Positions 35,102 to 44,260 of a DNA stretch of 49,471 nt are shown here, piece by piece. The DNA is taken from positions 1-49,471 of the forward strand of contig JAGFJO010000042.1 in assembly GCA_024102635.1 (NCBI GenBank). The letters are read 5' to 3'. The position numbers and the translations under genes were made by a program. This stretch comes from Deltaproteobacteria bacterium (GTDB lineage: Bacteria > Bdellovibrionota_C > UBA2361 > JAGFJO01). The notes under the pieces were generated by a model, which ran no database searches, was not told the origin of the DNA, and saw only the letters and a program-made list of their open reading frames with translations. Position 1 is the stretch's first letter. The number at the start of each line of letters is the position of its first letter.

Positions 35102-35118
35102 GCCGGTGTCATACCGGC
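35102..35118. terminator. GC-rich hairpin between dksA-like gene and the next gene
   Basis: GCCGGT (35102-35107) and ACCGGC (35113-35118) pair around GTCAT. It lies about 50 bp after the dksA-like stop on the minus strand without a strong T-run. It could be a partial terminator or attenuator. Confidence 0.4.
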
Positions 35119-35171
35119 AAGCGACGTATCTTAGCGAAATAACATACGCAAAGAGGCAATAAGGGCACGTA

Positions 35172-35588
35172 TCAGTACTCGTCTCCCTCTTCGATAATAT
35201 CGTCTTCTTCTTCGCTCTCCTGCGCTGCGCTGTAGCGACGCTCCATGCTCTCTTGCTCGGTCTTGCAGTCAATGCAGAGCTGAGCAACCGGACGAGCCAT
35301 AAGGCGGGCAACACTAATCTCTTCCCCGCAAGACTCACATTCTCCGTAAGTCCCTTCATCCATCTTCTTCAGCGCCAAATCGATCTTTTTCAAAAGAAAT
35401 GTCTCTCTCTTTCCGATCTTCTGGATATTTGCTTGATTAATTTCCAGCGAGGCGATGTCCACTTGATCACCGCTGCCCTGATCTAGGTCTTCTTCGGCCG
35501 AATCGCTCAGCGCCTCGAGATGACGCAGTATCTTGGTCTTCTCATCCTCGAGCATTTTTCTAAGTGTATCGAGATCCTTCTTTTTCAT
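35172..35588 (-). CDS. dksA: DksA/TraR-family zinc-finger transcription factor
   Basis: The protein has about 138 residues from ATG 35588; an in-frame TTG at 35621 would add an unlikely leader. It has a coiled-coil N-terminal half (RKMLEDEKTKILRHLEALSD) with acidic tip residues (DSAEEDLDQGSGDQVD). A C4 zinc finger follows (CESCGEEISVARLMARP ... CIDC). DksA-type proteins enter the RNA polymerase secondary channel and act with ppGpp. The C-terminus is a long acidic tail. A GGGGGTAACCCCC hairpin on the minus strand (35619-35607) is just upstream of the ATG. The exact member of the family is not settled. Confidence 0.88.
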   Translation of the reverse strand: MKKKDLDTLRKMLEDEKTKILRHLEALSDSAEEDLDQGSGDQVDIASLEINQANIQKIGKRETFLLKKIDLALKKMDEGTYGECESCGEEISVARLMARPVAQLCIDCKTEQESMERRYSAAQESEEEDDIIEEGDEY

Positions 35589-35606
35589 ACTTTCTCGCTC
35601 ATCACA

Positions 35607-35619
35607 GGGGGTTACCCCC
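35607..35619 (-). promoter_or_regulatory. Leader hairpin before the dksA-like gene
   Basis: GGGGG-TAA-CCCCC forms a five-pair GC stem 19-31 nt before the ATG. It could affect ribosome access or be a chance palindrome. Confidence 0.3.
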
Positions 35620-35727
35620 AAAAATTAGGAAGCCGAGTGTAATCTATCTAGATTGGCAGCGCAATCTCAGAATGGCCTTGCGCGGTAAGACGATATAATA
35701 GTGTCTCCGGTTTGGGAGGTTCCGGGC

Positions 35728-36177
35728 TTACGCGTCTCGAGGCTCACTGCTCAAGGTTTCTTCAACAATGTCGGAAGGATTGGGCGCCGGGGCGGGCCGG
35801 ATATAGTACTTAAATGATCTTACTCGTCCCGAGGGGGAATAATATATCTCGAAGATGTTCTGGTCTCCTTGAAGCGCTTCGGTAGGAAATGTCGCGAACT
35901 CTGCCAAGCCGAGCGTCAGGCCATCGAGAACGGCATAGGCTGCTGCACGGCGGTAGTCGGCCTTGTCCCCTGTTATAACCTGATAAACTGCCAGATCGCC
36001 GGCGCCTTTACGGTAAAATGAAATCGGCTTACCTAGCTCTTTTTCAATATCGGCCCGTTGCGCACCAACTGTCACTACCGATGGGTCAAACGGGTCCGAG
36101 CCGCTGGCCGCCATAAACACCGAGCACGCCGAAAACTGAATGCAAAGCGCCGCGCAAAGTAATGACCGCAGTAACAT
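35728..36177 (-). CDS. Small lipoprotein, SmpA/OmlA-like pattern
   Basis: The protein has about 149 residues from ATG 36177, which has a strong GGGAGGGG ribosome site; an upstream in-frame start would bury the signal peptide. The lipoprotein signal MLLRSLLCAALCIQFSAC gives acylated Cys18. The mature part has VTVGAQRADIEKELGKPISFYRKGAGD and later IFEIYYSPSGRVRSFKYY. This arrangement resembles the small beta-lactamase-inhibitor-like fold of SmpA/OmlA (BamE) proteins, but the match is only by pattern. It lies downstream of the mutase gene on the same strand. Confidence 0.65.
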   Translation of the reverse strand: MLLRSLLCAALCIQFSACSVFMAASGSDPFDPSVVTVGAQRADIEKELGKPISFYRKGAGDLAVYQVITGDKADYRRAAAYAVLDGLTLGLAEFATFPTEALQGDQNIFEIYYSPSGRVRSFKYYIRPAPAPNPSDIVEETLSSEPRDA

Positions 36178-36270
36178 CGTCCCCTCCCTTGTGTCATTAA
36201 AATGGGATGGAGTATGTCTTGCAAGGAGTATACCATTGTATTCCCCGGCAGAATGGAGCAACGTCACTGA

Positions 36271-37893
36271 TTAGCCGCGATATTCCCCGAAGCCAGACCT
36301 AATTGCGTCCGATATCTCTCCGAGGGTACAGCCGCTTTTTACGCATTCTACAATAAGCTCCATGAAGTTTACCGGACGGCCTTTATCGTCGCTCCCATTG
36401 GCCGCTGTGCTGGCTGCGCTAGCCAGCACGCTTAGCGAATCCTGCGCCCGTGAATCACCCCGGGCTTTGCGGTGTTGAATAACCGCGACGCGCTGTTCCT
36501 CCTCCCCCTTTGGGTCAAGTTTCTGCCCCTCTGCCGGCTCCTCCCCGCCGCCGAACTGGTTGACCCCGACAATAATGCGGATCTGATCCTCAACCGACTT
36601 ATGGTAATTGTATGCAGCCCTCTCAATCTCATCTTGAGGAAAGCGCTTTTCGATGGCGTTCAACATCCCGCCCATCTCGTCGATTTTCCGAATGATAGCA
36701 AAAGCCTCTTGCTCAAGGCGATCGGTCCAATTTTCGATCAGATACGAGCCCGCTAATGGATCGACAGACCTCGACACCCCCGACTCGTGGGCGATGATCT
36801 GTTGAGTCCGCAAAGCTATTTGAGCACTGTTCTCCGTAGGAAGGCCTAGCGCTTCGTCATATGAGTTAGTGTGCAAACTTTGCGTTCCTCCCAGTACTGC
36901 AGCAAGCGCTTCAATAGTCGTGCGCACTATATTATTGAGGGGCTGCTGCGCGGCTAGTGAGCTGCCTGCTGTCTGGGTATGGAAGCGCATCATCATCGAT
37001 TCAGCCTTCTTTGCTTTGAAGCGCTCCTTCATTATCGAGGCCCACATTCTTCTCGCGGCGCGAAACTTCGCAATCTCTTCTAAAAAATCCATGTGGCAGT
37101 TGAAGAAGAATGCTAAACGCGGGGCGAACTGGTCTACCTCCATGCCAGTTCGCAGAACGCTTTCCACGTAGCAAATCGCGTTCGCTATGGTAAAAGCTAG
37201 CTCCTGCACAGCAGTGCATCCGGCCTCCCGCATGTGATAGCCGGAAATGCTTATAGTGTTCCAGCGCGGCACCTTTCGCTTGCAGAAAGAGATTAGATCC
37301 GAGACAAGGCGCAGTGCATGCCGCGGCGGATAGATGTAAGTTCCGCGCGCGACATATTCTTTGAGAATGTCGTTCTGAACGGTTCCTGTCAGAGAACCCC
37401 ATGGTACACCCCTCTCCTCGGCGACCACTAGCAGAAATGCGAGCAGAATAGGAGCGGTCGCATTTATGGTCATAGATATGGAAACTTTGTCTAGAGGAAT
37501 CTCGCTGAGCAAAGTTCGCATATCCTCGAGCCGCGCGATTGAGACTCCGACACGTCCCACTTCCCCTCGAGCCATTGCGTGGTCAGGATCACGGCCCATC
37601 TGTGTGGGGAGGTCGAACGCGACGCTGAGCCCACTTGAGCCCTGCTCCAGAAGAAATCGGAACCTTTTATTAGTCTCTAGCGCGGTACCAAAACCGGCGT
37701 ACTGCCGCATCGTCCACAACTTGCCGCGGTACATGTCCGAGTGAATGCCGCGCGTGAATGGATAACGGCCCGGAGAAGCAAGTTTGCTCTCCAACTGCTC
37801 CGGCAAGTCTGCGCTGCCATAAACCTCCTTTATCTCCAGGTCGGAGAGAGTGGTGTATGATTTCCCTTTTTCGCTATCCTTTTTTTTTGCCAT
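36271..37893 (-). CDS. mutA: Methylmalonyl-CoA mutase, catalytic (alpha) subunit without B12 domain
   Basis: The 540-residue protein carries the mutase TIM-barrel domain: [20 protein letters not shown] start (seen as [16 protein letters not shown]), [64 protein letters not shown] and [24 protein letters not shown]. It converts methylmalonyl-CoA to succinyl-CoA with adenosylcobalamin. The protein stops before the C-terminal B12-binding domain (DxHxxG), which must come from a separate small subunit not in this window. The carboxylase genes lie divergently across a 300-bp gap, giving a propionate-oxidation neighbourhood. Confidence 0.93.
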   Translation of the reverse strand: MAKKKDSEKGKSYTTLSDLEIKEVYGSADLPEQLESKLASPGRYPFTRGIHSDMYRGKLWTMRQYAGFGTALETNKRFRFLLEQGSSGLSVAFDLPTQMGRDPDHAMARGEVGRVGVSIARLEDMRTLLSEIPLDKVSISMTINATAPILLAFLLVVAEERGVPWGSLTGTVQNDILKEYVARGTYIYPPRHALRLVSDLISFCKRKVPRWNTISISGYHMREAGCTAVQELAFTIANAICYVESVLRTGMEVDQFAPRLAFFFNCHMDFLEEIAKFRAARRMWASIMKERFKAKKAESMMMRFHTQTAGSSLAAQQPLNNIVRTTIEALAAVLGGTQSLHTNSYDEALGLPTENSAQIALRTQQIIAHESGVSRSVDPLAGSYLIENWTDRLEQEAFAIIRKIDEMGGMLNAIEKRFPQDEIERAAYNYHKSVEDQIRIIVGVNQFGGGEEPAEGQKLDPKGEEEQRVAVIQHRKARGDSRAQDSLSVLASAASTAANGSDDKGRPVNFMELIVECVKSGCTLGEISDAIRSGFGEYRG

Positions 37894-38191
37894 CGGTTGT
37901 ACCGGTCATTTCGGTTGTCGCACACCTCTGCATTCTATCTCTATCGATGCCAAGACACGAGTGCTTAATAAGTTTAGTCCGCTGCTTCCATCCCGGTTAA
38001 TATCCCTTTGATTCCGCCAGCCGCCCGGCAACTCGAAGCGTTGAACGTATCCTGCGGTTCTGCCAGGTAATGCTAAAAACCGGCGTTCGAACCACCGCAA
38101 TACCAAGTGAATTGCTGCGCGCGCCTTGCGGCAGAACTGTTTCCTATTATGGCGTTGCATGCCCCCTGCTATCCGGCTACAGTCAATCTGT
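37894..38191. other. Divergent region between the mutase and carboxyltransferase genes
   Basis: About 300 bp that must hold promoters for both directions. I see no strong promoter pair. The frame of the carboxyltransferase stays open upstream to 38126, but that part has no conserved sequence. Confidence 0.4.
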
Positions 38192-39742
38192 ATGAAAGGC
38201 CTTAAGGAGCTTCGGGAAAGAAATAAGTCGGCCGAACAGGGCGGCGGCGCAGAGCGCGTTAATAAGCAGCACGCCGACGGCAAGCTAACTGCTCGCGAGC
38301 GATTAGAGCTTCTCTTAGATCATGGCTCATTTGTCGAACTCGATAAATTTGTGACTCACCGCTGCACCGATTTCGGCCTCGCAGATAAGCGTTATTTAGG
38401 TGATGGTGTGGTTACCGGGTACGGCACCATCGACGGGCGTCAAGTATTTACCTTTGCCCAGGACTTCACCGTTTTTGGGGGCTCGCTCGCTACCTATCAC
38501 GCAAAAAAAATCGTGAAGGTAATGGAGCTGGCGGAACGAACCGGATCTCCTATTATCGGTCTTAACGATTCGGGCGGCGCGCGCATACAAGAGGGGGTTC
38601 AGAGCTTGGCCGGGTATGCGGATATCTTCCTTAAGAATGTTCTGTTATCGGGGGTAGTGCCGCAGATCTCGCTTGTTTTGGGGCCCTGTGCGGGCGGAGC
38701 TGTATACTCTCCTGCCATCACCGACTTCATTATTATGGAAGAACATAACAGCCACATGTTCATCACCGGCCCGGATGTGATAAAGGCTGTCACACGTGAA
38801 GATGTTAGCAAGTCGGAACTAGGTGGGGCGGTAACGCATAACTCCATAAGCGGAGTAGCACACATGCTAGCGCCGACCGAGCAGGAGTGCCTTAAGATGT
38901 GCCGTCAACTTCTCTCGTACCTTCCCAGCAATAACCTTGCATCGGCTCCGCACGAAGATGGTGGAGACTTCATCGGCAGACGAGAGGCGGAGATGGACGA
39001 GATAATACCGGACTCTCCGAACGTCCCCTATGATATGCGGCGAATTATAGAATTAATCGCCGACAATTATCGCTTCTTCGAAATCCAGCCTTTTTTTGCG
39101 CAAAATATCTTAATCGGGTTTATCCGGCTTAATGGACGTTCGATAGGCGTGGTGGCTAATCAACCGAATGTGCTGGCCGGCTGCCTTGATATCAATGCCA
39201 GCACTAAAGCTGCGCGCTTTGTGCGTTTCTGCGATGCTTTCAACATTCCCCTTCTCACGCTGGTTGACGTACCCGGCTTTTTACCGGGCGTGGCGCAAGA
39301 ACATGGCGGAATAATAAGGCACGGAGCTAAATTGCTATACGCTTTTGCAGAAGCAACAGTGCCGAAAGTTACAGTGATTACCCGCAAAGCTTACGGGGGT
39401 GCATACGACGTCATGGCTTCGAAGCATATACGAGCAGACATTAATCTTGCTTTTCCTACTGCAGAAGTGGCCGTAATGGGGCCGGACGGCGCAATCAATG
39501 TTATATATCGGCGCGAACTGAACGAGTGCCGCGACAAGCAGGCTAAAGAAAAAAAGCGGCTGGAGCTTATAGAGAACTACAAATCGCGCTTTGCGAATCC
39601 TTGGGAAGTGGCCGAGCTTGGTTTCGTTGACGCCGTTATTGAACCTCGTGACAGCAGGCCTCGCATTATTGAAAGCTTTGAAATGTTGCGTTCAAAGCGG
39701 CAGACAAACCCCAAGAAAAAACACGGCAATATTCCGCTATAA
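38192..39742 (+). CDS. pccB: Acyl-CoA (propionyl-CoA) carboxylase carboxyltransferase subunit
   Basis: The protein has about 516 residues from ATG 38192, chosen because MKGLKELRERNKSAEQGGG starts the family pattern; the frame is open to 38126. It transfers the carboxyl group from carboxybiotin to propionyl-CoA or a similar acyl-CoA. Seen are HTARERLELLLD-like start (KLTARERLELLLDHGSFVELD), GLNDSGGARIQEG near residue 120, GPCAGGAVYSPAITDF, TGPDVIKAVT and GGAYDVMASKHIRAD near residue 410, the two crotonase-type halves. The tiny subunit and biotin carrier follow. The biotin carboxylase subunit is elsewhere. Confidence 0.92.
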   Translation: MKGLKELRERNKSAEQGGGAERVNKQHADGKLTARERLELLLDHGSFVELDKFVTHRCTDFGLADKRYLGDGVVTGYGTIDGRQVFTFAQDFTVFGGSLATYHAKKIVKVMELAERTGSPIIGLNDSGGARIQEGVQSLAGYADIFLKNVLLSGVVPQISLVLGPCAGGAVYSPAITDFIIMEEHNSHMFITGPDVIKAVTREDVSKSELGGAVTHNSISGVAHMLAPTEQECLKMCRQLLSYLPSNNLASAPHEDGGDFIGRREAEMDEIIPDSPNVPYDMRRIIELIADNYRFFEIQPFFAQNILIGFIRLNGRSIGVVANQPNVLAGCLDINASTKAARFVRFCDAFNIPLLTLVDVPGFLPGVAQEHGGIIRHGAKLLYAFAEATVPKVTVITRKAYGGAYDVMASKHIRADINLAFPTAEVAVMGPDGAINVIYRRELNECRDKQAKEKKRLELIENYKSRFANPWEVAELGFVDAVIEPRDSRPRIIESFEMLRSKRQTNPKKKHGNIPL

Positions 39743-39791
39743 GATGGCAAGAAAAACGGCGAAGTAAAGCATTTCAAGGAGGAGCGCCGTT

Positions 39792-40007
39792 GTGAAGGCA
39801 AAAGGCCTCTCTACTCTTGGAAAGATAGATATCAACAAGGTCCCCTTTGTCTTCATCGAGAGGAAAAAGATGGAGGGCGTTCCTCTAGAGGATGTTGCAG
39901 CGATCGCAATGGCACTACAGTTATCACTCTCACCTGCGGAAGCAGCTCCGCCGGATGAGTGGACGTTAGCAGCCCGCTTTGAAATGATATCTCAACGGCC
40001 TAGTTAA
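39792..40007 (+). CDS. Tiny carboxylase-associated protein (epsilon/OadG-like candidate)
   Basis: The 71-residue protein starts with GTG 39792 behind a strong AGGAGG about 8 nt away. It lies between the carboxyltransferase and the biotin carrier and ends 1 bp before the next start, so translation is coupled. The C-terminal WTLAARFEMISQR resembles the Trp...Ala-Arg...Glu ending of epsilon subunits in actinobacterial acyl-CoA carboxylases, but no family is certain. It is probably a structural helper of the complex. Confidence 0.65.
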   Translation: MKAKGLSTLGKIDINKVPFVFIERKKMEGVPLEDVAAIAMALQLSLSPAEAAPPDEWTLAARFEMISQRPS

Positions 40008-40008
40008 T

Positions 40009-40449
40009 ATGAAAAGCTATAAAGTTAAAGTTAACGGCAAGGAATATGATGTTAAGCTGATTTCTCGCAAAGATGGGGAGATTGTGTTTAGCGTAGGGGG
40101 TAATTCCTACGTGACGTCCATAGAAAGCAAAGTGCTCCCCGCTCAGCCCACAACAACGTCAGCAGCAGCGACGCCCCCTCCGGTGTCCACGTTCCCTACA
40201 GCATCGCGTAAACATGAATCTTCCAGCAGCAACCATGTTAAGGCACCCATGCCTGGAGTGGTTGCAAAAATAATGACCTCGGTGGGACAACAGATTAAGC
40301 TCGGAGAATCGCTTCTTACTATCGAGGCGATGAAGATGGAGAATCAGATTAAAGCGCCCAAGGCCGGGGTGGTCTCGCAAATTTTGGTAAAGGAGAGTGA
40401 GGAGGTTCAGGCTAATCAACCGCTCATCGAACTCTCCGCTGACGCGTAA
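40009..40449 (+). CDS. Biotin carboxyl carrier protein of an acyl-CoA carboxylase
   Basis: The 146-residue protein has an N-terminal beta unit (MKSYKVKVNGKEYDVKL), a Thr/Ala/Pro-rich linker (residues 45-75) and a C-terminal biotinyl domain from about residue 77. The biotinylated Lys109 lies in the EAMKMEN motif. It carries the carboxyl group between the carboxylase and PccB. The long Pro/Ala/Thr linker gives the biotin arm mobility. It is convergent with the HD-domain gene. Confidence 0.92.
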   Translation: MKSYKVKVNGKEYDVKLISRKDGEIVFSVGGNSYVTSIESKVLPAQPTTTSAAATPPPVSTFPTASRKHESSSSNHVKAPMPGVVAKIMTSVGQQIKLGESLLTIEAMKMENQIKAPKAGVVSQILVKESEEVQANQPLIELSADA

Positions 40450-40474
40450 CGTACCCGCTCTTTCCCCCAGGCAG

Positions 40475-41107
40475 CTAAGGAAAAGTTCTTACCATTGCTT
40501 CCAGTTTAGCTTGATTCTCGCGCTTCTTTTGATCCCTTAATGCCTTGGCCGCCGGAGTATACCATGTGTGCGCTTCCATGAACTTTACCAGGCCGCGCAT
40601 GAAATCCTCTTTATTTTCGAACTGCACCTCCTGGCGTACCAGCTCAGCTTTATCGAAAAAATCTTCACGCCCCAAATTACTGACATCGGCATCAAGTAAA
40701 TACTTACTAAGCTCTGATGCGGGCACCTGCTGTGGCCCTTTCTCTGTGAAACGTACCTGGGTGTCAAGTATCATGCCATGCACGAGCTCTATCTCCGACG
40801 CTCTGAATCCCCCTGCTGCATGCATCGCCTCTGCCGCCATTTGTGCGCCCACTTCTTCGTTATTACTGCGCTGCTTCACGAACCCTAGGTCGTGATAGGC
40901 CGCAGCAATCGCCAGCAAGTGCCTGGGGCGAGCATCGAGGCCGTCATGGGTAGCAAACAGAACTACCTCGCGCAATACATCGTCAGTATGCGAGGCGACG
41001 TGATATTTAAGATCTCCCGGCAGCTCGCTTCTAAGACGCAAAAGTGCAGCGGCGATCAAAGGATCTCCCTTTAGCGATTCAAGTTGCTCATCAATATCAG
41101 AGGCCAT
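40475..41107 (-). CDS. HD-domain metal-dependent phosphohydrolase
   Basis: The 210-residue protein has the HD pattern: His in HVASHTDDVL (about residue 36-44), the HD pair in AAAYHDLGF (about residue 90) and an Asp in LLDADVSNL (about 150). These bind a divalent metal for hydrolysis of phosphate esters, usually of nucleotides. It is single-domain and has no GYP motif, so it is not a cyclic-di-GMP HD-GYP protein. Substrate is unknown. It stands alone. Confidence 0.78.
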   Translation of the reverse strand: MASDIDEQLESLKGDPLIAAALLRLRSELPGDLKYHVASHTDDVLREVVLFATHDGLDARPRHLLAIAAAYHDLGFVKQRSNNEEVGAQMAAEAMHAAGGFRASEIELVHGMILDTQVRFTEKGPQQVPASELSKYLLDADVSNLGREDFFDKAELVRQEVQFENKEDFMRGLVKFMEAHTWYTPAAKALRDQKKRENQAKLEAMVRTFP

Positions 41108-41528
41108 TGTTATGAAATAGCAGGTTTGCTGACTGTCGGCCTAACGAAAGTCGCCCGAGTTCTGAAAACGCTCAGAGGACGAGAAAAGGCCCTTAGCAGG
41201 GGTTCGACGCGGCATCCTAATCATAAGATTGACACGCTTAAGAGATTGGAGCTGCGAGGAGAGAGAAAGCTTCGCGAACCTCATATTAGCCGGAATAAGG
41301 TGCCGTAAGGGATATGTACTGGTGGCAGAACTCTCCATCTCGCTCTCCTTATAAAGGATAAATAACCAAGGCCGGAATACGCAGAACTCGCCCACCCCCC
41401 TACTCTCGCAATAACTACTTGCCTTACATCCGATTAAAAGGCGCGCCTAAAACGAAGTTCGAGTATTTTTATAGAATAGATCGTCGATCCCATCAAGGAG
41501 AATTTATGTTCCGTACCTTATCTACTGA
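41108..41528. other. Intergenic region between the HD gene and ctpA
   Basis: This stretch of about 420 bp carries no recognised gene or RNA. A short frame with a perfect AAGGAG site starts at 41506 (listed separately). An 84-codon minus-strand frame at 41141-41395 has no recognisable composition. A TATAGAAT-like box lies at 41470-41477. Confidence 0.4.
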
Positions 41529-41589
41529 TTACTGGCCCAAAGGCTCGCCGCTAACCTGTCCGCGCGCTACCTGCTGGGATGTGCCGTGA
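41506..41589 (+). CDS. Candidate 27-residue small protein, antisense to the ctpA 3' end
   Basis: ATG 41506 follows AAGGAG by 5 nt and the frame runs 27 codons to TGA, with two Cys and two Trp. It overlaps the last 60 bp of ctpA on the other strand. The ribosome site and the -10-like TATAGAAT upstream are the only evidence. Confidence 0.25.
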   Translation: MFRTLSTDYWPKGSPLTCPRATCWDVP

Positions 41590-42959
41590 AAAATATTGAA
41601 GGTCTTAAGCAGCTCCAAAGCCCGCTCCATCTGAGGATCTTTCTTGAGCAGCTCACTCAGTTCAGTCTTTTCAAGGCTGGTAGGAAGATCGGAACCGGAT
41701 GATGGAATCCTATTAATTTTCTGCATTATGTTTGCTGGGGAACGCTTGCCGTTAGGGTTGTCGATGGCGCCAGGCAAATCCTCCTCCCGGTACCCCGAAA
41801 GAGGGTTTTCTTCCTCCTCTTGCTGCTTAATATTCTCCTCTTCCGGTTTGACGTCCATTTCGATGTCCGGCTTTACTCCGGTCAATTGAATTGAATTGCC
41901 GCTTTTCGTGTAATACAAAGCAGTAGTCAATGTAAGTGCGCCGCCGTTTTCAAGTGGCGTGATGGTTTGAACAGACCCTTTCCCAAAGGTCTGCGTGCCG
42001 AGTATTAGTGCACGTCCATGGTCCTTCAACGCGCCGGCAACGATCTCTGAGGCCGAAGCTGAGCCGTTATTGACCAGCACTACGACCGGATAATCTGGTT
42101 CGGTGCCCCGCGAATGAGCATAAAATTTCTGCTTTTGATTCTCGACGCGTCCGTCGGTATATACGATTACGCCCTCCTTCAGAAACATATCACTGACACG
42201 AATCGCCTGGGTAAGAAGGCCTCCGGGGTTATTGCGAAGATCAAGGATTAGTCCTTTCAGCTCACCATCTTCTATACTGCCAGAGATCTGCATTATCGCG
42301 CTCTTCAGATCGTCACTAGTCTTCTCCATGAACTGGCTAATGCGCACTATCCCGTAACCGTCTCCCAGATAGCGGCTGCGGACGCTCTTAACCGTTATCT
42401 TGTCGCGAATCACGGTAACGTCAAAAAGCTTTGCTACGCCTTTGCGATATATCGAAAGGGTAATGGGGGTTCCTCTCGCTCCGCGCAGCTTCTTTACCGC
42501 GTCAACGAGCGAATACTCCTTAGTATACTTTCCTTCAATTTTTATTATCGAATCGCCTGCCCTAATCCCCGCTTGCTCGGCGGGAGAACCTTCCATTGGC
42601 GCCACTACAATAAGCAGACCATCTTTAATGGTGATTTCAAGGCCAAGGCCACCAAACTCGCCTTTTGTTTGAACCTGAAGATCCTTATAAAAGTCCGGAT
42701 CTAGGTAGCCGCTGTGAGGGTCGAGCGTGGCGAGCATTCCTTTAATTGCTCCCTCGACCAGTTTTTTGCTATCGGCTTCTCGGACATAATCTCTTTGAAC
42801 TATTGAGATAACATCAGTGAAGATCTTAAGTTCCTGAAACAGGCTGCTGTCGCTTCCATCCTTCGCGCTGACCTCCGGCAACAGATAGCCGAACGAGAGA
42901 ATCAGCGAAATTAGCGAAACAAGTAAATAAACCTTTGGCCGTGTGTTACGGGGAGCCAT
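41529..42959 (-). CDS. ctpA: C-terminal processing peptidase, S41 family
   Basis: The 476-residue protein has an N-terminal membrane anchor (VYLLVSLISLILSFGYLLPEV) and a PDZ domain at about residues 95-170 (GGLGLEITIKDGLLIVVAPMEGSPAEQAGIRAGD). The S41 protease domain has the catalytic Ser in NNGSASASEIVAGAL and Lys in TFGKGSVQ. It cuts C-termini of periplasmic proteins. It follows envC by about 80 bp on the same strand; EnvC-type proteins and CtpA are often adjacent. The tail after about residue 385 is acidic and low-complexity. Confidence 0.94.
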   Translation of the reverse strand: MAPRNTRPKVYLLVSLISLILSFGYLLPEVSAKDGSDSSLFQELKIFTDVISIVQRDYVREADSKKLVEGAIKGMLATLDPHSGYLDPDFYKDLQVQTKGEFGGLGLEITIKDGLLIVVAPMEGSPAEQAGIRAGDSIIKIEGKYTKEYSLVDAVKKLRGARGTPITLSIYRKGVAKLFDVTVIRDKITVKSVRSRYLGDGYGIVRISQFMEKTSDDLKSAIMQISGSIEDGELKGLILDLRNNPGGLLTQAIRVSDMFLKEGVIVYTDGRVENQKQKFYAHSRGTEPDYPVVVLVNNGSASASEIVAGALKDHGRALILGTQTFGKGSVQTITPLENGGALTLTTALYYTKSGNSIQLTGVKPDIEMDVKPEEENIKQQEEEENPLSGYREEDLPGAIDNPNGKRSPANIMQKINRIPSSGSDLPTSLEKTELSELLKKDPQMERALELLKTFNIFHGTSQQVARGQVSGEPLGQ

Positions 42960-43040
42960 ACCTCTCCAAAAATGCAGTGTTATGGATAGGATATCAGTAA
43001 AGCCTGAGACGATTCAAGAGCTATTGGGATGCTCTACAAA

Positions 43041-44249
43041 TTAGCCTGGTAGCAAGTATTCTTTAACATTCACTGGAGAACCGTTTTTCCTAATCTCAAA
43101 ATATAACTCCGGGGCGCCTTGTTCCTCGGTGCCGCACTCGGCTACCGTATCCCCCTCTCTCACGTCATTTCCAAGATTGACTAGCGGGGAATCAATTCCT
43201 CCATAAAGCGTGTAGTAACGCTTGCCATGGTCAACAATGGCAAGGTTACCAAGCCCCGGCATTCTTCCCACGTAAATTACCCGTCCGTCCGCCACTACCT
43301 TCACGCTCTCCTTTCCGTCACAGGCAAAGCGCACCCCCTTGCGCGAAACCATGTCTTTGAAGTTGCTTGCTTTTTCTCCTTTCTGCTGCACTGCACTTCC
43401 CGCTACCGGCCTGCGAATCTTCCCACGTTGGCCCGCGAGTCCGGCGCCCAGATACTGCTGTACAACCTGCCTCGACTGAGTGCTCCCTCCGTCCCTTGGC
43501 AGAGATAGTCGACTCTCTTCAGCGTCATTTCCAGTGATGGACACTAGCACCGTTTCAAGCCTAAGAGCCTGAGCCCTTAGTGATACAACCGCGCTCTCGA
43601 GCCTGGCCCTCTCGGCGCGCAGCTCCTTCAGCACATTGTTCTGCTGCTCGAGTTTTTTGGATAATAGGCTCTTTTGAGAGGAGATATCCCTCTTTATACG
43701 AGCTTGCTGCTCAATGGTGTCTGCGAGCTTTCTAGCCTGACCCGCTTTCTCCAGCAGTAGTACTTGGATCTGGTCGAATAGGCGCATGTCGTGCGTCCGG
43801 ATCTTCTCCAGAAAATACGCATGCTTCTGAAGCGTACTGTGATCGGAGACTAGCAGCACAGATTCAGCCACGCTCTGATGCCGATGCATATACAACACCT
43901 TCAGACGCACTGCGGTCGCTAGTTTTAGCGCGGAAAGCTTTTTCTTGTTCTCTTCAAGCTCGTCGCGCAGCTGATGAGCAGTTTGTAGATTGCCCTCGAG
44001 AGACCCCCTTAGTTTATTTTCTTGCGATCTTAGCTCGGCGACCGCCTTCTCCAGCTCTTTGTATTCTACGGAGAGCGCCGCTTCTCTCTGAGTGGTCGCC
44101 GCAAGCTGCTTTCCGGCTGTTTCAACCTGTGCGTTGATCTCCTTCAAGCGCTCGTGCTGGTCCGGAGCCTGTGCCGACACAGTGAGCGGCACGACCAGAA
44201 ATGCCGCGATAAATCCAAGCAAAAACTTAAGTGGATGTGCTGACGACAT
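43041..44249 (-). CDS. envC: EnvC-type murein hydrolase activator (degenerate LytM)
   Basis: The protein has about 402 residues from ATG 44249 (MSSAHPLKFLLGFIAAFLVV signal peptide); the frame is open upstream into ftsX but has no signal there. A long coiled coil fills residues 30-250 and a LytM domain the C-terminus. The Zn ligands of true M23 peptidases are missing: GVRFACDG instead of HxGxD, TLYGG instead of TxYxH, LYFEIR instead of LHFEIR. This degenerate state is diagnostic of EnvC, which is held by FtsX and activates amidases at division. It follows ftsE-ftsX in the same operon. Confidence 0.92.
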   Translation of the reverse strand: MSSAHPLKFLLGFIAAFLVVPLTVSAQAPDQHERLKEINAQVETAGKQLAATTQREAALSVEYKELEKAVAELRSQENKLRGSLEGNLQTAHQLRDELEENKKKLSALKLATAVRLKVLYMHRHQSVAESVLLVSDHSTLQKHAYFLEKIRTHDMRLFDQIQVLLLEKAGQARKLADTIEQQARIKRDISSQKSLLSKKLEQQNNVLKELRAERARLESAVVSLRAQALRLETVLVSITGNDAEESRLSLPRDGGSTQSRQVVQQYLGAGLAGQRGKIRRPVAGSAVQQKGEKASNFKDMVSRKGVRFACDGKESVKVVADGRVIYVGRMPGLGNLAIVDHGKRYYTLYGGIDSPLVNLGNDVREGDTVAECGTEEQGAPELYFEIRKNGSPVNVKEYLLPG

Positions 44250-44260
44250 TATCAAAGCTG

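Noticed and set aside
41141..41395. 84-codon minus-strand frame between the HD gene and ctpA
   Set aside because: Composition unlike the neighbours and no usable ribosome site.
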